Positions 52,996 to 61,412 of a stretch of 64,000 bases of DNA are shown here, piece by piece. The stretch lies in the NCBI GenBank assembly GCA_964562015.1, contig CAZLRH010000002.1:315431-379430 (forward strand), given 5' to 3'. The position numbers and the translations under genes are program-made. Numbering within the stretch: position 1 is the first letter of the stretch; each line of letters opens with the position of its first letter. Origin of the DNA: CAZLRH01 sp964562015. Its GTDB lineage: Bacteria > Verrucomicrobiota > Verrucomicrobiia > Opitutales > JABDGR01. The notes under the pieces were generated by a model. The model saw only the letters and a list, made by a program, of their open reading frames with translations. It was not told the origin of the DNA and did not search any database.

Positions 52996-53288
52996 GGGCG
53001 GGGCTTGGGGGTGTGGGGTGGAGGAAAGGTGGAGAGTGGAGTTGGGACGCCGGGTTGGCAAGCCTAAGCCGGCGAACCAGCGTCCCCATTCAACCATAAG
53101 AATAACACCACCCTGCTTTTATTTCAACAATATCGCCGGGCCAGAGTTCCCTCTTGGGGCCGTGTGTATCTCTGTGTATAGTAGAGAGTTGGCGGATGGG
53201 AAAGGGAAGGCCTTCCGCCTTTCCACCTTAAAAAGGCGAATTTGCTTCCCCCAACGGCTTGTGCCAGACGTACTTGCAAACGACTGCC

Positions 53289-55829
53289 ATGAACCCCGCC
53301 ACCCTGCCCATCCAGCAATTGCGTTCGGCCTTCACCGCGGCGACCACGCGCGTGCACCGACTGGTCATCCAGGCGCCGACGGGTTCTGGCAAGTCCACCC
53401 AGGTGCCGCAAATCCTGTTGGATGAGGGCTTGGTGCCGGGCGGCGAGGTCGTCGTGCTGCAGCCACGCCGGCTGGCGGCCCGCTTGCTCGCAAAACGGGT
53501 GGCCCAGGAACGGGGCGTGCCGCTGGGCGGCGAAGTCGGCTTTCATATTCGCTTTGACCGCGTGGTGAGCGCGCAGACGCGCATCCGGTTTGTGACCGAA
53601 GGCATTTTGCTGCGGCAACTTCTGGAGGACCCTTCCCTGCGCGGCGTCGCGGCGGTGGTCTTCGACGAATTTCATGAACGCCATTTGACCAGCGACCTTT
53701 CGCTCGCCCTGGCCCGGCGCGCGCAGGAAACCGTGCGGCCGGATTTGCTGATCGTCGTGATGTCGGCCACGCTGGACACTGCGGGCCTCGCGGCTTGGCT
53801 ACAACCGAGCGAAACGCTCACTTGCGAGGGGCGGATGTACCCGCTCACGATTGAATATTCCGCCAACGCCCGCGCGGTGGCGGAAAAAGCGGTCTGGGAG
53901 CAAGCCGCCTGGCATTGCAACCGCCTGCTCGAAATCGAGCCCGAGGGCGACGCGCTGATTTTCATGCCCGGCGCGTTTGAAATCAATCGCACGCTCTCCG
54001 CCCTCCAGGATTTTCCGCTCGCCCGCGAATGCCTCCTTTTGCCCCTGCACGGCGAACTGCCGCCCGCCGAGCAGGACCGCGCCGTCGGCCCGGCCGACCG
54101 GCGGAAGGTCATCGTCTCCACCAATGTCGCGGAAACGTCGCTAACGATTGACGGCATTCGCGTCGTGATTGACGCCGGGCTGGCCCGCATTGCGCGCTAC
54201 GATCCGCGCCGGGGCATCGACACGTTGCTGATCGAAAATATTTCGCAGGCGGCGGCTGACCAGCGCGCGGGCCGCGCGGGCCGCACCGCGCCCGGCCATG
54301 TGCTGAGACTCTGGGGCGAACGCGAGCATGCGGGCCGCCCGCTGCGCGACACGCCCGAGATTCAACGCGTGGACCTTTCCGAGTGCGTGCTGGCACTGGC
54401 CGCCGGCGGTTTCCACGACCTCGACACGCTTGTCTGGCTCGAACCCCCGCCACCCACGGCGCTGGCGCGCGCGCGCACCCTCCTGCGCGACCTCGGTGCG
54501 CTTGAGGCCAATGGCGAACCCACAGCGTTGGGCCGGCGCATGGCGGTGTTTCCGCTCCACCCGCGTTACGCGCGCATGTTTCTGGCGGCCCACGAACTGG
54601 GCTGCCTCCCGCCGGTCGCGCTGCTGGCGGCGTTTACCCAGGGCCGGAATCTTTTGCTGCCGCTCCATGATTCGCGCCGCGAAGACGAGCGCGACAAAAT
54701 GCTCGGCGAAGCCGACTCCGATTTTTTCCTGCTGTTGCGCCTATGGGAAATGGGCCGCGAAAATAATTTCGATTTCGAATGGTGCAAACGCTGGGGTCTG
54801 CATGCCCTGGCCGCGCGCCAGGCCGGCGAATTGACCGCGCAGTTTTTACGGCTCGCCGAGCGGCAGGGGCTCGATGTCACGCCGCGCCCGCTCGATGAAA
54901 CCGCCGTGCGCCGGTGTTTGCTGATCGGCTTCAGCGACCAGCTCGCGCTGCGCGAAGACCTCGGCACGCTGCGCTGCCGCGTGGTGCATGGCCGCCGCGG
55001 CGAATTGCGCCGGCAAAGCGCCGCGCGCTCGGCCAAACTTTTGGTGGCCGCCGACATCGAGGAGACGCACGCGCGCGGGGAAATCACCGTGCTGCTGGGC
55101 CTGGCCACGAAAGTGGAGGAAGCCTGGCTGCGCGAATTGTTCCCGCAGGATTTTAACGAAGACGCCGAGGCGTTTTACGACCCGGTGCAAAAACGCGTCG
55201 TGCGCCGGCAGATTCGCCGCTTCCGCGACCTCGCCCTCGAAACCCGCGAATTGCCGGACCCGCCGCTCGACGCCGCCGCGCGCCTGCTCGCCGCCGAGGT
55301 CATCGCGAAACGCATTGAATTGAAAAATTGGGACGAGGCGGTGGATGATTATCTGGCGCGCATCAATTTCCTCGCCCGCCACGCGGCGGAACTCGGCTTT
55401 CACGCGGTGGACGACGAGGGCCGCAAAGCGCTGGTCGAAGAAATCTGCCACGGCGCGACTTCTGCGCGGGAAGCGCGGGAGCGCCCGGTATGGCCCGCGA
55501 TCCACGGCTGGCTCTCGGCGGAGCAACAACTCGCGCTCGATTCGCTGGCCCCGGCCACCCTCACCCTGCCCCGCCGCAAACACCCCGCGCGCCTGCGCTA
55601 CACGCCCACCGGCCAGTGCATTCTCGCGGCGAAAGTGCAGGAGCTCTACGACGCCGAGCCGCGCAAATTGCAAATTCTCGGCGGCAAATTTCCGCTGACG
55701 ATTGAAATCCTCGCGCCCAACGGCCGCCCCGTGCAAATCACCAACGACCTCGCCGCCTTCTGGGCGAATTCCTACGAACAAGTGAAAAAGGACCTGCGCG
55801 GCCGCTACCCCCGGCACGAGTGGCGGTGA
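53289..55829 (+). CDS. hrpB: ATP-dependent helicase HrpB
   Basis: 846 residues from the ATG at 53289 (MNPATLPIQQLRSAF). DEAH-box RNA-helicase family; the precise cellular substrate of HrpB is poorly known. Motif I APTGSGKSTQVPQILL, motif II VFDEFHERHLTSDLSLAL, motif III VMSATLDTAGLA, then IVSTNVAETSLTIDGIRVVIDAGL and motif VI DQRAGRAGRTAPGHVLRLW. A winged-helix/ratchet region follows with LGRRMAVFPLHPRYARMFL, and the HrpB-specific C terminus closes with QITNDLAAFWANSYEQVKKDLRGRYPRHEW. Length matches the family. It is transcribed alone. Confidence 0.94.
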   Translation: MNPATLPIQQLRSAFTAATTRVHRLVIQAPTGSGKSTQVPQILLDEGLVPGGEVVVLQPRRLAARLLAKRVAQERGVPLGGEVGFHIRFDRVVSAQTRIRFVTEGILLRQLLEDPSLRGVAAVVFDEFHERHLTSDLSLALARRAQETVRPDLLIVVMSATLDTAGLAAWLQPSETLTCEGRMYPLTIEYSANARAVAEKAVWEQAAWHCNRLLEIEPEGDALIFMPGAFEINRTLSALQDFPLARECLLLPLHGELPPAEQDRAVGPADRRKVIVSTNVAETSLTIDGIRVVIDAGLARIARYDPRRGIDTLLIENISQAAADQRAGRAGRTAPGHVLRLWGEREHAGRPLRDTPEIQRVDLSECVLALAAGGFHDLDTLVWLEPPPPTALARARTLLRDLGALEANGEPTALGRRMAVFPLHPRYARMFLAAHELGCLPPVALLAAFTQGRNLLLPLHDSRREDERDKMLGEADSDFFLLLRLWEMGRENNFDFEWCKRWGLHALAARQAGELTAQFLRLAERQGLDVTPRPLDETAVRRCLLIGFSDQLALREDLGTLRCRVVHGRRGELRRQSAARSAKLLVAADIEETHARGEITVLLGLATKVEEAWLRELFPQDFNEDAEAFYDPVQKRVVRRQIRRFRDLALETRELPDPPLDAAARLLAAEVIAKRIELKNWDEAVDDYLARINFLARHAAELGFHAVDDEGRKALVEEICHGATSAREARERPVWPAIHGWLSAEQQLALDSLAPATLTLPRRKHPARLRYTPTGQCILAAKVQELYDAEPRKLQILGGKFPLTIEILAPNGRPVQITNDLAAFWANSYEQVKKDLRGRYPRHEWR

Positions 55830-56086
55830 AAGTATATTTTGCGCTCAATCAGGCCATGGGACCGAGTATGGCCGTTAGTCGGCTTCCTTCGGACCAATGA
55901 GGGCGGGTAAAACCAGGGGTAACTGGCCAACCGAGGAGCCCATCGGACTCACTTTGACCCCTATGCAATCCCAAATACAAATTATTTCATTGACCTCAAA
56001 ATGTTTGGCCAATTAATGATAGTTTTTGCCAATATTAACCCTGTAACGTCTAAACAAATTCTCGCGTAATTATCCCCCTTTAATCC

Positions 56087-56722
56087 ATGAACCACTCCTT
56101 AAATCCGGCTTTAGCCCTTGGCTGCAATCTCCTCCTGGCGATTTTTGCGGCTGGTTGCAGCTCGCCCGTCAGCGTGCACTACACACCCGTGGCGGCCGTC
56201 CAACCCCTGATTGAAGATGAAGCCAAGGCCCCGCATGTCTATGTGATGCGGTTCGCCGACCACCATGACGGCGGCAATTCGGTGGGTGGTAATCGCAATG
56301 TTTATGGCATGAAGGTGATAGACGCCAAGACGCAGGATGACATTCCGGGAATCATGACTGAGGCGCTGACCGATACGCTGCGCAAAGCCGGCCTCAAAGC
56401 CACGCTCCACCCCGAGCATCAACTCGGGGATCCGCTGCCCGCGGATGAAGCCGGCAAATATCAGTACGTGATTTCAGGCGAAATTCAACAATTCAACGCT
56501 GAATCCCATCCCGGCTGGGTCACGATTGACGTGAACGCCAAGGTGACCATCCGGCTCTTGGTCAGCCACGAGGGCAAGGAAATCTGGGTGGGGCCGATCA
56601 CTGGCACGGCCTCGGACGCCGGTTTGGCGCTGGGCCAGAGTCTCGATATTGCGATGCAAAATTGCATGCGAAACGCCATTCAGCAGTTGGCTGACAGCAA
56701 GATAATCCAACCCATTCCCTGA
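56087..56722 (+). CDS. YajG-like lipoprotein
   Basis: 211 residues. The N terminus has a hydrophobic core and lipobox FAAGC (Cys at about residue 24), so the protein is probably lipid-anchored in the envelope. The mature domain has VHYTPVAAVQPL, VYVMRFADHHDGG, a conserved-looking GIMTEALTDTLRKAGL helix and YQYVISGEIQQFNAES followed by VTIRLLVSHEGKEIWVG, like the YajG/DUF4136-type outer-membrane lipoproteins. The family's role is not established. About 260 bases upstream are gene-free and AT-richer, and may hold its promoter. Confidence 0.65.
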   Translation: MNHSLNPALALGCNLLLAIFAAGCSSPVSVHYTPVAAVQPLIEDEAKAPHVYVMRFADHHDGGNSVGGNRNVYGMKVIDAKTQDDIPGIMTEALTDTLRKAGLKATLHPEHQLGDPLPADEAGKYQYVISGEIQQFNAESHPGWVTIDVNAKVTIRLLVSHEGKEIWVGPITGTASDAGLALGQSLDIAMQNCMRNAIQQLADSKIIQPIP

Positions 56723-56871
56723 AGCGACAGATCACCGCCAGTTCAAATTGGGTTTCAAGCAGGTCGACATTTGAACGTTGGTGAGCAAAGTTGGTGGCAC
56801 GGTTTTCTTGTCCATGCGGCCTGGCCTGCCGGCTTGCGCCCGTGCGCAAATCCCGCCAGTAGAACAAGCCG

Positions 56872-57780
56872 GTGCTTTCGTTTATCCATCGCTGCCGGGC
56901 GGTCGCTCACGAGGCGGCGTTTCTGCTCAAGTCCGCGCGGCCGGGTTTCTGGATGACGACGGTGTGGTTTTATTTTCTGCCCTTGAGTGGAAACAAGGCG
57001 TGGTTGCACTCCGGTTTCTGGCTCGGGCTGGCGGTGGTGACGTTTCCCCTCGGGCTGATCATTTACGGCTGGAATGATTTGGTGGATGCCGACACCGACC
57101 AATTCAATCCACGCAAAAACACCTTCCTTTTCGGCGCGCGGCCCACGGCGGAGCAGCGCCGCCGGCTGCCGGGATGGATTGCCGCCGTGCAAATTCCCTT
57201 CGCCCTTCTTATCGCCCAGCGCGTCGGCGTGGCCCGAACCCTCGCGTGGTACGGCGTGGTGGCGGCGTTCGTGGGCCTCTACAATCAAAATCCTTTCCGC
57301 TGCAAATGCCGCCCGCCGCTGGAAATCCTTTGCCAGGCCGGTTATCTGATGGTGTTCGTGCTCAGCAGTTGGCTGAATGAGTTGCCGCAGTTGTCCTGGC
57401 CGGCGTTTGTCTTCGGCGCGTTGTTCGCGATGCACTCGCACCTGTTCGGCGAGATCATGGACATCGCCCCGGATGCCCAAGCCGGGCGCCGCACGACGGC
57501 GGTGTTGCTCGGGCCGGTCGTCGCCAAGTTATTGGTGGCGGCGTTGTTATTTTTTGAGACCGGCTGGGTCTGGTACTTTTTCCGCGCGGCGGAAATCGCC
57601 GGCTTTCTCGCGCTCAGCGGGCTGGGCTTTGTAATCGATGCCACCCTGCTCTGGCGGGCGCGTCCTTACTCCGAGCGGCAAATGCGGGCCTTTTTCCTCG
57701 GTTGGAATGCCGTGGCCCTCGCGAGCCTGCCGTGGATCTGGCTCAAAATGCCTTTCAGTCAACTGGTTGCGCACGTTTGA
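56872..57780 (+). CDS. UbiA-family prenyltransferase
   Basis: 302 residues from a GTG start (MLSFIHRCRAVAHEAAFLLK). Integral-membrane prenyltransferases attach isoprenoid chains to aromatic or other acceptors. The first Asp motif for the magnesium-diphosphate is NDLVDADTDQFNPRKN (about 68-83), and the second is GEIMDIAPDAQAGRRTTAV (about 195-213). About eight hydrophobic helices surround them. The acceptor (quinone, heme, chlorophyll-like, lipid) cannot be told. It stands 150 bases after the lipoprotein gene and directly upstream of the riboswitch region. Confidence 0.85.
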   Translation: MLSFIHRCRAVAHEAAFLLKSARPGFWMTTVWFYFLPLSGNKAWLHSGFWLGLAVVTFPLGLIIYGWNDLVDADTDQFNPRKNTFLFGARPTAEQRRRLPGWIAAVQIPFALLIAQRVGVARTLAWYGVVAAFVGLYNQNPFRCKCRPPLEILCQAGYLMVFVLSSWLNELPQLSWPAFVFGALFAMHSHLFGEIMDIAPDAQAGRRTTAVLLGPVVAKLLVAALLFFETGWVWYFFRAAEIAGFLALSGLGFVIDATLLWRARPYSERQMRAFFLGWNAVALASLPWIWLKMPFSQLVAHV

Positions 57781-57821
57781 TTGACAAGTGGGCTCCGCCT
57801 CCCATCCTTACCCCTCGACAG

Positions 57822-57986
57822 TAGCACAGCCGAAGTTGCCGGGCCTTCCTGCCCGGTGACACGGGGGACCCAAACAGCCGCATCGTTCACGCGAGGCGGC
57901 CGGGGCGCAGGGCAGCGGGTAACCGCGGCCCAGGCCACTTCTCAGGCCCAGCCCGTCAGCTAACCTCGCAGGCCTTGGGGAGGGTG
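57822..57986 (+). promoter_or_regulatory. c-di-AMP riboswitch (ydaO/yuaA type)
   Basis: The 3' part carries the highly conserved core CCCGTCAGCTAACCTCGCAG at 57952-57971, the invariant signature of ydaO-type riboswitches. The 5' part has the other expected blocks in order: GCCGAA (57829-57834), a G/C hairpin CCGGGC-cttcct-GCCCGG (57839-57856) and ACGGGGGACCCA (57861-57872). It ends GGCCTTGGGGAGGG. It lies 117 bases before a KimA-like permease gene on the same strand, the same arrangement as B. subtilis ydaO (kimA), where c-di-AMP binding turns expression off. A perfect hairpin (GGAGTTTT-CCGT-AAAACTCC, 57994-58013) follows and could be part of the switch. Recognition is by remembered consensus; no covariance search was run. 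Confidence 0.88.
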
Positions 57987-57993
57987 ATCCTTG

Positions 57994-58013
57994 GGAGTTT
58001 TCCGTAAAACTCC
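57994..58013 (+). other. Hairpin between the riboswitch and the permease gene
   Basis: GGAGTTTT pairs with AAAACTCC across a CCGT loop, eight perfect base pairs. It follows the riboswitch by 8 bases and lies about 90 bases before the permease ATG. There is no U-tract after it, so it is not a standard intrinsic terminator; it might be an anti-terminator, translation-control or mRNA-stabilising element. Confidence 0.6.
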
Positions 58014-58102
58014 GGGAAACGCGCGTGGCGCGGGTTTCCCCGGTTGCCCGAATGCATAGCCGCCGCCGTGCTGTCCGGCGCCGGCCCCAACGGGCAACAC
58101 AC

Positions 58103-60088
58103 ATGTCGAACTCCTCCTGGGTGCGTTCCATCAAACGCATTTTTATCGGCAAGTCGCGCGACTTGACCGAGCGCGGTCTGTTTCATCAACTCTCGCTGGT
58201 CACGCTGCTGGCGTGGGTCGGGCTGGGGGCGGACGGGCTCTCGTCCTCCTGTTACGGCCCGGAAGAAGCCTACAAAGTCCTGCTGCACTACCCGCATATG
58301 GCGTTGTTCGTGGCGGGGGCGGCGGCGGTCACGGTGTTCATCATTTGCGCGAGTTATTCGCAAATCATCGGGGCGTTCCCCTCCGGCGGCGGCGGTTACG
58401 TGGTGGCGAGCCGCCTGCTCTCGCCGACCGTGGGCGTCATCTCCGGCTCGGCCTTGTTGATCGACTATGTGCTGACGATCACGACCTCTGTGGCCAGCGG
58501 CATGGACGCGTTGTATAGCTTGAAGCCGGAATGGGTGGCGTGGAAATTTAAGACCGAAATCGTGGGCGTGCTCTTTCTGGTGATCCTCAATTTGCGCGGT
58601 GTGCGCGAATCCGTGATGGTGCTGCTGCCGGTCTTTTTCATCTTTCTGCTCACGCACACGTTCGCGATTCTCTACGCCGTGGGCACACACACCGCGGAAT
58701 TCGGCGCCCTGGGGCATGATACGGTGGCCTCGGTCCATTCGGCGGCGAGCGGGCTGGGCTGGTTTGGGATGCTCGCGATTTTGTTCCGCTCCTATAGCAT
58801 GGGGGCGAGCAGTTACACCGGCATCGAGGCCGTGAGCAACGGCCTCTCCATCCTACGGGAGCCGCGGGTGCGCACGGGCCGGCGGACGATGGTGCTCATG
58901 GCCATTTCCCTGGCGGCGATGATCTCGGGTCTGATGGTCGCGTACCTGCTGGTCCAAGCCGAGCCCGATCCCTCCAAGACGCTCAACGCCGTCTTGATGG
59001 AAAAACTGACGGCCCACTGGTCCCCCACGCTGGGCAAAACTTTCGTGACCGTGTCGATGTGCAGTGCCGCGGCGCTTTTGTTCATCGCGGCGCAAGCAGG
59101 GTTTCTCGGCGGCCCGCCGGTGCTCGCGAGCATGGCGCTCGACCGCTGGATGCCGTCGCGCTTTGCGGCGTTGAGCGACCGGTTTGTCACACTGAACGGC
59201 GTGCTCATCATGGGCATCTCGGCACTGATCATGCTCGTGGCGACCCATGGCTCGATTGATCTGCTGGTGGTGCTTTACAGTATCAACGTCTTCATCACGT
59301 TCAGCCTTTCGCAACTGGGCATGGTGGTGCACTGGTGGAAACAACGCACCCATGAGCCGAAGTGGCGCCCGCGCCTGGCCATCAACGCCATCGGCCTGGG
59401 GCTCACGAGCGTCATCCTCGTCGCGATGATTGTGCAAAAATTCGGCCAAGGCGGCTGGATCACGGTGGTCATGACGATGGTGCTCGTGGCCGCGGCCTTC
59501 GGCATCCGCCGGCATTATGATTATGTGCGCCAGCAGTTGTCCCGCCTCGATCTGATTGTGGAGGCGGCCAAGACCCCGCCGCCGGCGGGGGCCAAGGAAT
59601 TTGCGCCGGGCGTGGGCTCGAAACGCACCGCGGTGATGCTCGTCAACGGCTTCAACGGCCTCGGCCTGCACACGCTGATGGCGGCGGCGCGGTTCTTCGG
59701 CGGGGGCTTCCGTGATTACGTGTTTGTGCAAATCGGCGTGGTGGACGCCGGCAATTTTAAGGGCGTGGCCGAAATCGAGCGCCTGCGCCACCACGTGGCC
59801 GAGGAGGCCCACCGTTACGTGGAATTCGTGCGCAGCCACGGCGGCGAGTCCGAATCTTACACGGCCATCGGGCACGACATCGTCAACGAACTGGAAAAAC
59901 TGCTGCCGGATTTGGTGGCGAAACATCCGCGTGCGGTGTTCTTCGGCGGGCAGCTCGTCTTCGAAAAGGAGACGGTCGTCACGCGCTGGCTGCACAATTA
60001 CACGGCCTTTGCGCTGCAGCGCCGGCTGTTCCTGCGCGGGCTGCCGTTCGCCATCCTGCCGGTGCGCGTGCAGGGCGAGGCGGGGTGA
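58103..60088 (+). CDS. KimA-like APC-superfamily permease (probable potassium importer)
   Basis: 661 residues from the ATG at 58103 (MSNSSWVRSIKRIFIGKSRDL). About twelve hydrophobic helices occupy residues 25-500. The first carries LAWVGLGADGLSSSCYGPEEAY, closely matching the GADALSS...GPEEA helix of KimA/YdaO-type and KUP-like transporters. Later segments include SGSALLIDYVLTITTSVASGMDAL and SYTGIEAVSNGLSILREPR. The C-terminal 150 residues are a soluble alpha/beta domain (FVQIGVVDAGNFKGVAEIERLRHHVAEEA), as in KimA proteins. I infer potassium uptake, supported by the c-di-AMP riboswitch in front, since c-di-AMP controls potassium transport in several bacteria; an amino-acid transporter remains possible. 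Confidence 0.82.
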   Translation: MSNSSWVRSIKRIFIGKSRDLTERGLFHQLSLVTLLAWVGLGADGLSSSCYGPEEAYKVLLHYPHMALFVAGAAAVTVFIICASYSQIIGAFPSGGGGYVVASRLLSPTVGVISGSALLIDYVLTITTSVASGMDALYSLKPEWVAWKFKTEIVGVLFLVILNLRGVRESVMVLLPVFFIFLLTHTFAILYAVGTHTAEFGALGHDTVASVHSAASGLGWFGMLAILFRSYSMGASSYTGIEAVSNGLSILREPRVRTGRRTMVLMAISLAAMISGLMVAYLLVQAEPDPSKTLNAVLMEKLTAHWSPTLGKTFVTVSMCSAAALLFIAAQAGFLGGPPVLASMALDRWMPSRFAALSDRFVTLNGVLIMGISALIMLVATHGSIDLLVVLYSINVFITFSLSQLGMVVHWWKQRTHEPKWRPRLAINAIGLGLTSVILVAMIVQKFGQGGWITVVMTMVLVAAAFGIRRHYDYVRQQLSRLDLIVEAAKTPPPAGAKEFAPGVGSKRTAVMLVNGFNGLGLHTLMAAARFFGGGFRDYVFVQIGVVDAGNFKGVAEIERLRHHVAEEAHRYVEFVRSHGGESESYTAIGHDIVNELEKLLPDLVAKHPRAVFFGGQLVFEKETVVTRWLHNYTAFALQRRLFLRGLPFAILPVRVQGEAG

Positions 60089-60112
60089 GGCCGGGCGGGG
60101 GTACGCCGGACT

Positions 60113-60211
60113 AGGCTTGACTGAGCTTGACTTAAAGCTGGGCCCACTTGACTCATACTTGACTTAAACTGGACTGAAGTTGACCGAAACTTGACTTATA
60201 CTTGACTTACG
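60113..60211. repeat. Block of degenerate CTTGACTTA repeats before the Fic gene
   Basis: About nine imperfect units occur in 100 bases with a roughly 10-11 base spacing (cttgactta, cttgactca, ctggactga, gttgaccga, cttgactta). The core TTGAC recurs on one face of the helix. It lies 25 bases before the GTG start of the Fic gene, between it and the permease. It could be a binding array for a regulator or an expanded slippage tract. Confidence 0.7.
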
Positions 60212-60236
60212 GAGAGGGCCGGGTTAGGGTGCGGGG

Positions 60237-61244
60237 GTGGAATACGAGCCGAAATTCACCATCACACCGCGGCTGCTGGGGCGGGTGGAGGCCATCGCGG
60301 GATTGCGGGCGCGCATCCTGGGCGCGGCCATCGAGGTGCCCTGGATTCCCGCGCTGCAAAAAGACACCCGCTCGCGCAACGCCCATTCCTCCACCGCCAT
60401 CGAGGGCAACCCGCTGACGCTCGCGCAAGTTCAGGTGGTGGCGGCCGGAAGAAGGGTCTCGGCAATTTCCGGGCGCTCCCGCCGGGAAGTGTTAAATTAC
60501 TTTGCGGCGCTGCGCTTCGTGGAAAAACACGCCCAGTTGAAAATCGTCACTGACGCGCATCTTTGCCGGCTGCACCACATCATGGCGGGCCGGGTGATGG
60601 ACCAGGGCCACGCGGGCCGGTACCGGGCGATGCGGGTGCGAGTCGGCGATTATATTCCCCCGCCGCCCGCCGCGGTGCCGGGGTTGATGTTTGCCTTGCT
60701 GGATTGGTGGAACCGGCGCGCCCCCGCGCTTTCGCCCGTGCTCAGCTCGGCCATTCTGCATTATCGTTTCGAAGCCATCCATCCCTTCGCCGACGGCAAC
60801 GGCCGGACGGGCCGCGTGCTGGCGCTGTGGGAATTATTCCGGCGGGGGTTTGACTCGCACCACATTTTTTCGGTGGACGAATTTTACTGGGAGGACCGCC
60901 CGCGCTACTACGACGCCCTGGCCGAAGTGGAAAGGCACGGCGGCGACCTGACCGCCTGGCTCGATTACGCGGCGGAAGGGTTGCAGGGCACCCTGGAGCG
61001 CGTCTGGCGGCGGATGCAGGATCTCGCCGCCGCCGCGCAGGGCCGCAAGCTGACGTTGCGGCCGCGTCAGGAGGAACTGCTCGCGCTGTTGCGCGAACGC
61101 GGGCCGACGACCCCCGCCGAAATCTGGAAATACCTCAAGATTTCCAAACAAGGCGCGATGGATTTGCTCCACCCGCTGCTCAAGGCCGGCCTGGTGGTCC
61201 GGGTCGGCACCAAACGAACGGGATACTATCGGTTGAAGCAGTGA
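60237..61244 (+). CDS. Fic-domain protein (probable AMPylator)
   Basis: 335 residues from a GTG start. Fic enzymes transfer AMP from ATP to hydroxyl side chains of target proteins. The core motif HPFADGNGRTGR is at about residues 180-191. An N-terminal inhibitory segment (AHSSTAIEGNPLTLAQV, about 49-65) carries the S/T-x-x-x-E-G-N motif that blocks ATP in class II Fic proteins, so activity is probably held in check. The C terminus (about 270-335, RQEELLALLRERGPTTPAEIWKYLKIS, then TKRTGYYRLKQ) looks like a winged-helix DNA-binding domain. This Fic-plus-wHTH layout may allow self-regulation. No antitoxin gene is adjacent. Confidence 0.9.
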   Translation: MEYEPKFTITPRLLGRVEAIAGLRARILGAAIEVPWIPALQKDTRSRNAHSSTAIEGNPLTLAQVQVVAAGRRVSAISGRSRREVLNYFAALRFVEKHAQLKIVTDAHLCRLHHIMAGRVMDQGHAGRYRAMRVRVGDYIPPPPAAVPGLMFALLDWWNRRAPALSPVLSSAILHYRFEAIHPFADGNGRTGRVLALWELFRRGFDSHHIFSVDEFYWEDRPRYYDALAEVERHGGDLTAWLDYAAEGLQGTLERVWRRMQDLAAAAQGRKLTLRPRQEELLALLRERGPTTPAEIWKYLKISKQGAMDLLHPLLKAGLVVRVGTKRTGYYRLKQ

Positions 61245-61412
61245 CCCTTTGGGCGGTCGCTTTAGCTCTGCGTCTTTGGCGTGCTCCGCGGTGAAATCAG
61301 GTTCTGCTCCTGCAACTGAACACCGTCCGCGGGGTTGCACCTCCGCCAGAAGCCGCTTGCCCTGGCTGCGCAAAGGCGCAACACTCGTCGCTCCCCTAAC
61401 GTCTTTCACCCC

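Noticed and set aside
60113..60211. CRISPR array
   Set aside because: The repeat units are only about 9-11 bases, degenerate and without spacers; there are no cas genes in the window.
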